Part shown: positions 52,484-58,512 of the stretch, in pieces
Position numbering within the stretch: the stretch's first letter is position 1
Layout: each line of letters opens with the position of its first letter
Assembly: GCA_964383665.1 (NCBI GenBank)
Contig: CAYLHO010000001.1
Span: forward strand, 258,914-322,913
Reading direction: 5' to 3'
DNA from: UMGS687 sp964383665
GTDB lineage: Bacteria > Bacillota > Clostridia > Christensenellales > UBA1242
DNA: 64,000 nucleotides
Position numbers and translations under genes: made by a program
The notes under the pieces: model-generated
Seen by the model: only the letters and a program-made list of their open reading frames with translations
Told to the model about the DNA's origin: nothing
Database searches by the model: none

Positions 52484-54433
52484 TTATTTTTTGATTAACT
52501 TTAGAAATTCCTCTTCGCCAATAATTTCAATTCCAAGTTTTTTTGCTTTCTCAAGCTTGCTTCCCGCATTTTCCCCTGCAACAACAAGATTTGTTTCCTT
52601 CCCAACGGAAGAAAGAACAACTGCTCCGTTTTCCTCAAGAAGTTTTGTTGCTTGAAGTCTCGACATCGAAAGCGAACCTGTTAAAACAACTTTTCTTCCC
52701 GCAAGTTTAAGATTGTCGTTTGATTTTGCAACTTGCGGATTAACACCTTTTTCAAACAGGCGCTCAATTTCGGCAATATTTTCCTCGTTGTTAAAATAAT
52801 CATAAATGCTTTTTGCAACAATTTCGCCAACATCACGGATTGAAACAAGTTGCTCATAGGTTGCATTTTTAATATTGTTAAACGACTTAAAATTTTGGAC
52901 TAAATCCTTGGCCGTTTTTGTTCCAACATTTTTAATTCCAAGTGCAAAAATGAAGGAAGAAAGCGAAACATTTTTGCTTTTTTCAATTGAAGCAAGAAGG
53001 TTTTCCGCCTTTTTATCTTTAAATTTGTCAAGAGTTAAAAGTTGGTCATATGTTAACTCATAAATGTCGGAAAGTTTACGAAGCCCAAGTTGGCAATAGA
53101 ACTGGTCGATTGTTTTTTCGCTTAGCCCGTCGATATCCATCGCCTCACGACTGCAAAAATGAGTTAGCGAGTCCTTAATTTGCTCTGGGCAATCAATGTT
53201 TGTGCAATATAAATTTGCACCGATTTCGCTTAATGCGCCTCCGCAGCATGGACAAGCTTTTGGCTCGATAATTTCTTCGGAAGAAGGCAAATCTTCGGCA
53301 AGTCCAAGAATTTCTGGAATAACCTCGTTGCTTCGTCGAACAAAAACTCTTGCTCCTTTCTTAACTCCCTTTCGTTTTATGTCGCCCATGTTGTTAAGCG
53401 TTGCTCGGCTAACTGTTGCCCCAGCAAGGGTTACGGGTTCAATTTGAGCAATTGGAGTCAGTTTTCCTGTTCGTCCAACTTGCCAAACAACATCTTTAAG
53501 AAGCGTTGAAAGTTCCTCGGGCTCAAATTTATATGCAATTGCCCATTTTGGAAATTTGCTTGTGTAGCCAAGTTCCTCTCTGTTTTGAATTTCGTTAAGC
53601 TTAATAACAACTCCGTCCATCAATATGTCGAGAGAATTTTTAATTTCGCCAATTTTTTTAATTTCTTCAATAATTTCGCTGCTTTCGCTGCAAATTTTGA
53701 AAAAAGATGCAGTTTTAAACCCATTTTCAATTAAAAAGTTGTTCGCTTCTTCTTGTGTTTTAAATTTTTTCCCTTCAACAAAATTAATTGAATAGGCAAA
53801 CAAATCCAAATTTCGTTTAGCAGTTTCTTTTGGATTTAAGTTACGGATTGCTCCTGCAACGGCATTTCGTGCATTCTTAAGCGGTTCAGTTGCTGTTTTG
53901 TTATATTTTTCAAGATTTGGAAGGGTTATCATTCCCTCGCCTTGAACAATAAGTTTGTTTTTAAACGGAATTGAAAGCGGAACAGATTTAATTGTTTTAA
54001 CTTGCGCCGTAACATCTTCTCCAACTTTTCCGTTGCCGCGAGTTCCCGCTTTAACAAGGTTTCCGTTTTCATATTCAACAACAATTGAAAGACCGTCGAA
54101 TTTATATTCAACCGAAAAAGTTGACGACGGAAACTCTTCTTTAACCGATTCAATCCAATTTTCGAGAGCGTTAAAATTTTGAACTTTGTCAAGGCTGTAG
54201 AGAGGAACTTCGTGAACAAATTTTTTAAATCCTTCCAAAATTTCTCCCCCAACGCGTTGAGTTGGCGATGAAAGCAAAATTGTTCCCATTTCTCTTTCAA
54301 GAGCAACAAGTTCGTCATACATTTTGTCATATTCAAAATCGGAAATTGTTGGATTGTCTAAAACATAGTAGTTGTGGACATGAACGTTAAGTTCCTTAAC
54401 AAGTTCCTCCATTCTTTCAAGTTTGGATTTCAT
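52484..54433 (-). CDS. ligA: NAD-dependent DNA ligase
   Basis: 649 residues. Adenylation domain with the nucleotide lysine in VEYKFDGLSIVV and TRGNGKVGEDVT, the OB fold, the zinc finger CPCCGGAL...CTNIDCPEQ, helix-hairpin-helix repeats, and a C-terminal BRCT domain (LAGRKVVLTGSLSMSR). It joins nicks in replication and repair. Complete. AGGAG precedes the ATG, and the gene overlaps the J-domain protein gene by 4 bases, an unusual partner. Confidence 0.96.
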   Translation of the reverse strand: MKSKLERMEELVKELNVHVHNYYVLDNPTISDFEYDKMYDELVALEREMGTILLSSPTQRVGGEILEGFKKFVHEVPLYSLDKVQNFNALENWIESVKEEFPSSTFSVEYKFDGLSIVVEYENGNLVKAGTRGNGKVGEDVTAQVKTIKSVPLSIPFKNKLIVQGEGMITLPNLEKYNKTATEPLKNARNAVAGAIRNLNPKETAKRNLDLFAYSINFVEGKKFKTQEEANNFLIENGFKTASFFKICSESSEIIEEIKKIGEIKNSLDILMDGVVIKLNEIQNREELGYTSKFPKWAIAYKFEPEELSTLLKDVVWQVGRTGKLTPIAQIEPVTLAGATVSRATLNNMGDIKRKGVKKGARVFVRRSNEVIPEILGLAEDLPSSEEIIEPKACPCCGGALSEIGANLYCTNIDCPEQIKDSLTHFCSREAMDIDGLSEKTIDQFYCQLGLRKLSDIYELTYDQLLTLDKFKDKKAENLLASIEKSKNVSLSSFIFALGIKNVGTKTAKDLVQNFKSFNNIKNATYEQLVSIRDVGEIVAKSIYDYFNNEENIAEIERLFEKGVNPQVAKSNDNLKLAGRKVVLTGSLSMSRLQATKLLEENGAVVLSSVGKETNLVVAGENAGSKLEKAKKLGIEIIGEEEFLKLIKK

Positions 54434-55053
54434 TTTAAAACTCCTGTAAAATATAAAATAACAAGCAAAATTAACACTGCAATAAACCCATAAATTAAAA
54501 AGTCTAAAATTGTTTTTTCAATTTTTTCTGGATTACGTTCATCTTCAATTAATGTATTGTCAATTGTTGGCCTATCTTTTGTTAATCTATTAATTTTTTC
54601 TTCTTCATCAAGCGACGATTTGCTTTTTTCTTCCCGAGAGATTCTTCTCTTTTCGCGGCTTTCTTTTCTCTCTTTACTCCTGAATTCTCGTGCCAGTTTT
54701 CGTTCTTTTTTCTCACGAAGTTTTTTTGCTTTTTCATCTCGCTTTCTTCTTATTTCCGATCTAATCTGATTCGAAAATTTCTCATCTGCGGTTGAACTTT
54801 GAGTTTTTTTAGAACGCGAAGTGTTGTTATTTTGAGTTTGGAAAGAAGAACTGTTTTGTCTTTCTTGCTTATCCAAAAACTCGGAAATTTTTTCGAATGC
54901 TTCGTTAATTTCCGCGCTTTTTTCTTCGGCAAAACTCATGCTCCCTTGATATATGTCAGGGTGATATTTCTTAAGCAAATTGTTTCGAGCGCTTTTAATA
55001 TCTTCCCTTGTTGCATTAAGAGGAAGCCCTAAAACTTTGTAATATTTTTTCAC
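54430..55053 (-). CDS. Tail-anchored J-domain protein
   Basis: 207 residues: a J-domain at 1-65 (YYKVLGLPLNATREDI, then KYHPDIYQG with the HPD motif), a long highly charged Lys/Arg/Glu linker (about 75-165), and a C-terminal membrane helix (about 183-203). It has no Gly/Phe or zinc region, so it is a type III DnaJ relative that would recruit DnaK to the membrane. The start is GTG at 55053: TTGGCA-17-TATAAT ends 6 bases upstream and no ribosome site is present. Confidence 0.82.
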   Translation of the reverse strand: MKKYYKVLGLPLNATREDIKSARNNLLKKYHPDIYQGSMSFAEEKSAEINEAFEKISEFLDKQERQNSSSFQTQNNNTSRSKKTQSSTADEKFSNQIRSEIRRKRDEKAKKLREKKERKLAREFRSKERKESREKRRISREEKSKSSLDEEEKINRLTKDRPTIDNTLIEDERNPEKIEKTILDFLIYGFIAVLILLVILYFTGVLK

Positions 55054-55059
55054 AAAAAA

Positions 55060-55088
55060 ATTATATCATATTAAAATAAAATTGCCAA
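55060..55088 (-). promoter_or_regulatory. Promoter of the J-domain protein-ligA operon (leaderless, GTG start)
   Basis: TTGGCA (55083-55088), 17 bases, TATAAT (55060-55065), then six T residues and GTG. The -35 box is the 3' arm of the preceding terminator stem. Confidence 0.75.
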
Positions 55089-55108
55089 TCTTTTATAAAG
55101 ACTGGCAA
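55082..55108 (-). terminator. Terminator of the DUF378 gene
   Basis: Stem TGCCAATCTTT / AAAGACTGGCA with one mismatch and a 3-base loop, followed by a T-rich stretch on the minus strand. Confidence 0.6.
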
Positions 55109-55128
55109 AATTTTTAATCTGAAATTCC

Positions 55129-55371
55129 CTACTCGTTTTCAGATTTGTTTTTCTTAACTTTCATGTCAATTGAACCCATAGAGTAAATTGCATAGAAAAT
55201 TAACCAAAGCGCTGCCGCAAAAACAAGGCAGTAAACAATTCTTGAACCAACATTAAATCCGCCAAAAATTGCTGTAACCAAGTTCCAATCGAAAATCCCA
55301 ACAAGTCCCCAGTTAACCGCTCCAATCAAAACAATTATAAAGCTTATGATGTTGATGATGATAAATGCCAT
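55129..55371 (-). CDS. DUF378 family membrane protein
   Basis: 80 residues, two membrane helices. The family motif IGAVNWGLVGIFDWNLVTAIFG is recognisable from its parts IGAVNWGLVG and DWNLV. DUF378 proteins are small, common in Firmicutes and of unknown function. The ATG at 55371 has GAGAGGAGGG upstream. 55372-55512 holds its TTGTTA/TATAAA-type promoter elements and nothing else I can identify. Confidence 0.88.
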   Translation of the reverse strand: MAFIIINIISFIIVLIGAVNWGLVGIFDWNLVTAIFGGFNVGSRIVYCLVFAAALWLIFYAIYSMGSIDMKVKKNKSENE

Positions 55372-55512
55372 GTTACCCTCCTCTCTCATAATTTTTTTCA
55401 ATTGAAAAGTTTTTATACAAAAAGTTCAAATTTTAACAAGACAAAAAATACCAAATAAGAAAGAGAGACATTTTAAATTTAAAGATTTAAGATTACCAAA
55501 ACCCTTTCAAAG

Positions 55513-55541
55513 TTGACAAAAAAAAATTGCTATGTTAAGAT
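55513..55541 (+). promoter_or_regulatory. Promoter of tRNA-Leu
   Basis: TTGACA (55513-55518), 17 bases, TAAGAT (55536-55541), 12 bases before the tRNA 5' end. Confidence 0.75.
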
Positions 55542-55553
55542 AAGAAGAGAAAT

Positions 55554-55636
55554 GCGGATATGGCGGAATTGGCAGACGCGCTAGACTTAGGATCTAGTGG
55601 GAAACCGTGGGGGTTCAAGTCCCTTTATCCGCACCA
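55554..55636 (+). tRNA. tRNA-Leu (anticodon UAG)
   Basis: Full cloverleaf: acceptor GCGGATA / TATCCGC, discriminator A, encoded CCA (55634-55636). The D-arm contains GGCGGAATTGGCAGACGC, the anticodon stem is CTAGA / TCTAG with loop CTTAGGA giving anticodon TAG, there is a long variable arm as in class II tRNAs, and the T-loop is TTCAAGT with a G-rich stem. It reads CUN leucine codons. Followed by its own terminator. Confidence 0.96.
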
Positions 55637-55645
55637 AATGATAAG

Positions 55646-55670
55646 AACTATGTTAACGCATAGTTTTTTT
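55646..55670 (+). terminator. Terminator of tRNA-Leu
   Basis: Stem AACTATG / CATAGTT with a 6-base loop and seven T residues; outer bases ATGATA and TATCAT can extend it. Confidence 0.85.
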
Positions 55671-55701
55671 GATATCATGCTTTAAGGACTTGAACCAAGC
55701 G

Positions 55702-55785
55702 TTAAGAAAAACAACGCCGTGTCGTTGTTTTTTAGCGCCGGCGTGAAAGCGACGAGGCTCCGAAAGAAATTGCCCGTCGCGGAGC
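55702..55785 (+). repeat. GC-rich 84-base structured repeat, copy A
   Basis: The first 50 bases (55702-55751) are identical to the inverted copy at 63951-64000; the remaining 34 are about three-quarters alike. It contains a 10-base-pair hairpin AAAAACAACG / CGTTGTTTTT (55707-55732), the palindrome CGCCGGCG (55736-55743), and two interleaved stems: GCGACG (55749-55754) with CGTCGC (55775-55780), and GCTCCG (55757-55762) with CGGAGC (55780-55785). No reading frame fits. Its GC content contrasts with the surroundings. Confidence 0.85.
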
Positions 55786-55805
55786 AAGTCCCTTTATCCG
55801 CACCA
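55785..55805 (+). repeat. Perfect 21-base copy of the tRNA-Leu 3' end
   Basis: Identical to 55616-55636 (from the T-loop through the encoded CCA). It joins the end of repeat copy A directly. In addition GGACTTGAACC at 55687-55697 is the reverse complement of the tRNA T-arm (55612-55622). The pattern looks like a target-site or attachment-site duplication. Confidence 0.85.
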
Positions 55806-55920
55806 TACAAGAATAAAATAAACCTTGGAGCAACTTTGGGGTTCGTTTTTTAATAAAGTTTGGTTTGAATTAAAATGCACATTATTTTTTTTGATTCCAT
55901 TAATTTAATTTGCAAGCACA
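55806..55920. other. Non-coding stretch after the tRNA 3' copy
   Basis: AT-rich sequence with a weak stem (AACC / GGTT) ahead of a T-run near 55845-55852, which might act as a terminator. I see no gene or clear site in it. Confidence 0.35.
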
Positions 55921-56418
55921 TTAAATTTTGTTTGTAAAAATCTTAAAATCCTTTTCATTTGAATAAATAATTGCCTTTTCATCTGTGGTTGGTTCTTCAA
56001 ATTTAGAACTCAAAAACTCGAATGTGTTTTTATCCATAAAATATTCATTATCTTTTAAATTCTCATTTCTTTTTTTAATTCTTTTTAATATTTCATTATT
56101 GTCTAATTTTAGATAAACCAAAATAACATTTGACTTTTTAAAATGCAATTTTACCTCATTCCTCTCTTCTTTTGTCCAAAAACCAAAATCAAGAACAACA
56201 TCATTTTTTACTAATAATTGTTCGCAAATTTCATAAATCAATTTTTTCGTGATATTAAGTTTTTCGTTAAAAAGATTTCTATCCGTTATTTCGCCAAAAA
56301 GTTTTAGCATAAAATTATCGGCGGATAAGTGAATAACGCCGAACTCTTTGTTTAATTTTTTTGCAAGCGTTGTTTTCCCGCAACCCGGTTTACCGCAAAG
56401 TAAATATAAATTATTCAT
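55921..56418 (-). CDS. Small P-loop kinase (AAA_33 / zeta-toxin-like)
   Basis: 165 residues. Walker A GKPGCGKTT (8-16), then VIHLSADNF with the Asp typical of small-molecule kinases, VVLDFGFW as second acidic strand, and the lid segment RIKKRNENL. Homologues phosphorylate nucleosides, sugars or antibiotics, or are orphan; substrate unknown. A good AGGAGAAAGG site precedes the ATG. It stands alone beside the tRNA-linked repeat, a common place for acquired genes. Confidence 0.8.
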   Translation of the reverse strand: MNNLYLLCGKPGCGKTTLAKKLNKEFGVIHLSADNFMLKLFGEITDRNLFNEKLNITKKLIYEICEQLLVKNDVVLDFGFWTKEERNEVKLHFKKSNVILVYLKLDNNEILKRIKKRNENLKDNEYFMDKNTFEFLSSKFEEPTTDEKAIIYSNEKDFKIFTNKI

Positions 56419-56511
56419 TCCTTTCTCCTAAACTTAATCTACCATATTTCTCACAAAACTTCAAAGCATATGCAAAAATTTCCATTTTTTTCAATAAATG
56501 CCTTAATTTCT

Positions 56512-56540
56512 CTTTATTTCTTTATAAAAAAGGTTATAAT
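56512..56540 (+). promoter_or_regulatory. Promoter of uvrB-uvrA-uvrC (leaderless)
   Basis: A consensus TATAAT (56535-56540) ends 7 bases before the ATG; the -35 position (56512-56517, CTTTAT) is weak. No ribosome site. I see no SOS box of the LexA type in the 129-base gap to the kinase gene. Confidence 0.55.
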
Positions 56541-56547
56541 ACATAGT

Positions 56548-58512
56548 ATGGAGAAGAGGAACTTTCAACTAAATTCAAAATTCATACCATCACAGGACCA
56601 ACAAAATGCGATTAACAGTTTAACCGCTGGTTTAAACGATGGAATTAAAAATCAAGTTCTTCTTGGTGTTACTGGAAGCGGAAAAACTTTCACGATGGCA
56701 AACATAATTGCAAATCAAAACCGCCCAACTCTTGTAATTGCCCACAACAAAACACTTGCTGCTCAACTTTGCAACGAATTTCGCGAATTTTTCCCAAACA
56801 ACCGCGTTGAATATTTTGTTTCCTATTACGACTACTATCAACCAGAAGCATACATTGTTTCAACCGACACTTACATCGAAAAAGATATGGCAATTAACGA
56901 TGAAATTGAAAAGTTGCGAAATGCTGCAACTGCTTCACTTTTTGAACGCAACGACACAATTATTGTTGCATCGGTTTCTTGCATATATGGGCTTGGCGAC
57001 CCTGAAGAATATAACGGACTTCAAGTTAATGTTCGCGAGGGCGACGAAGTTAATCGAAATTCAATCATGCGCCGCCTTGTTGAAATTCAATATTCTCGCA
57101 ACGATTTGGATTTTAAGCGCAGCACATTCCGAGCAAAAGGCGACACTCTCGACGTTTTCCCAGCCAACAGCAGTGAAATTGCGGTTAGAATTGAATTTTT
57201 TGGGGACGAAATTGAAAGTATATATCAATTTAATCATTTAACAGGCGAAAAAGTTGCCGAACTTAAGTCCTACACATTTTTCCCTGCAACCCACTATGCA
57301 ATTTCACGTCCACGACTCCTTTCTGCAATTTCACAAATTCAGAAAGATGCCGAAATTGAAGTTAAAAGATTTGAAAATAATCAAAAATTCATTGAAGCTC
57401 AACGCCTTAAAGAAAAAGTTAACTACGACATTGAAATGATGAAAGAAGTTGGCTATTGCAGCGGAATTGAAAACTATTCAAGATATTTTGATGGAAGGAA
57501 TCCAGGGGAAGCCCCATACACACTTATCGATTATTTCCCAAAAGGATTTTTAACACTCATCGACGAAAGCCATATGACAATTCCCCAAATTCGCGCAATG
57601 TTCAACGGCGACCGCGCAAGAAAGGACAATCTTATTAACTATGGTTTTCGCCTTCAATCTGCATATGACAACCGCCCTCTCAATTTTGAAGAATTTAAAG
57701 AAAAAGTTGGGCAAACAATTTTTGTTTCGGCAACCCCGGGGAAATTTGAGCTTGAAACGTCGGGGAAAATAACCGAACAACTTATACGTCCAACCGGGCT
57801 TCTCGACCCATCAATTGAAGTTGTTAAAACCCAAGGTCAAGTTCAATTTTTACTTGAAAGAATTAAAGAAACAACTGCAAAAAATGCAAGGGTTCTTGTT
57901 ACGACATTAACAAAGAAAATGGCAGAAGATTTAACAACCTATCTTTCCGAACATGGAATTAAAGCAAGATATCTCCATTCCGACATCGACACAATGGACA
58001 GAATTGAACTCCTTAACGACCTTCGAACTGGAGAATTTGACGTTCTTGTTGGAATCAACTTACTTCGCGAAGGGCTTGATCTTCCCGAAGTTATGCTCGT
58101 TGCAATTCTTGATGCCGACAAGGAAGGTTTCCTTCGAAGCGAGGGTGCTTTAATTCAAACAATTGGGCGCGCAGCAAGAAACAGCGAAGGTCATGTTATT
58201 ATGTTTGCAGACAGAATTACTGACGCAATGAGAAAAGCAATTGATGAAACAAATCGACGCAGAAAAATTCAAGATGAATATAACAAAGAACATGGAATTG
58301 TTCCAAAAACAATCATCAAAGAAGTTAAGAACACAATTGAAATAACGAAAAAAGCACGAAACAACCTTTCAAAAGTTGACATTTCAAAAGAAATTGAACG
58401 ACTTAAAGGTCTTATGAAAGTTGCTTCGGCAAACCTAGATTTTGAACTTGCAATTGAATATCGCGAAGAAATTAGCAAACTTAAAAAGAGGTTGGAAAAT
58501 GGAAAGAGATAA
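56548..58512 (+). CDS. uvrB: Excinuclease ABC subunit B
   Basis: 654 residues. Damage-verifying helicase-like subunit. Walker A GVTGSGKTFTMAN, the beta-hairpin region YYDYYQPEAY, DESHMT, motif V/VI NLLREGLDLPEV and QTIGRAARN, and the C-terminal UVR coiled coil (LDFELAIEYREEI). I use the ATG at 56548, 7 bases after TATAAT; a longer in-frame opening lies upstream of the promoter. It overlaps uvrA by 14 bases. Confidence 0.97.
   Translation: MEKRNFQLNSKFIPSQDQQNAINSLTAGLNDGIKNQVLLGVTGSGKTFTMANIIANQNRPTLVIAHNKTLAAQLCNEFREFFPNNRVEYFVSYYDYYQPEAYIVSTDTYIEKDMAINDEIEKLRNAATASLFERNDTIIVASVSCIYGLGDPEEYNGLQVNVREGDEVNRNSIMRRLVEIQYSRNDLDFKRSTFRAKGDTLDVFPANSSEIAVRIEFFGDEIESIYQFNHLTGEKVAELKSYTFFPATHYAISRPRLLSAISQIQKDAEIEVKRFENNQKFIEAQRLKEKVNYDIEMMKEVGYCSGIENYSRYFDGRNPGEAPYTLIDYFPKGFLTLIDESHMTIPQIRAMFNGDRARKDNLINYGFRLQSAYDNRPLNFEEFKEKVGQTIFVSATPGKFELETSGKITEQLIRPTGLLDPSIEVVKTQGQVQFLLERIKETTAKNARVLVTTLTKKMAEDLTTYLSEHGIKARYLHSDIDTMDRIELLNDLRTGEFDVLVGINLLREGLDLPEVMLVAILDADKEGFLRSEGALIQTIGRAARNSEGHVIMFADRITDAMRKAIDETNRRRKIQDEYNKEHGIVPKTIIKEVKNTIEITKKARNNLSKVDISKEIERLKGLMKVASANLDFELAIEYREEISKLKKRLENGKR

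Noticed and set aside
55637..55920. A second tRNA gene at the duplicated CCA end
   Set aside because: Only the 3' 21 bases are present; no acceptor 5' strand, D-arm or anticodon arm precedes them.
56419..56547. LexA/SOS box controlling uvrBAC
   Set aside because: No GAAC...GTTC-type palindrome is present between the kinase gene and uvrB.
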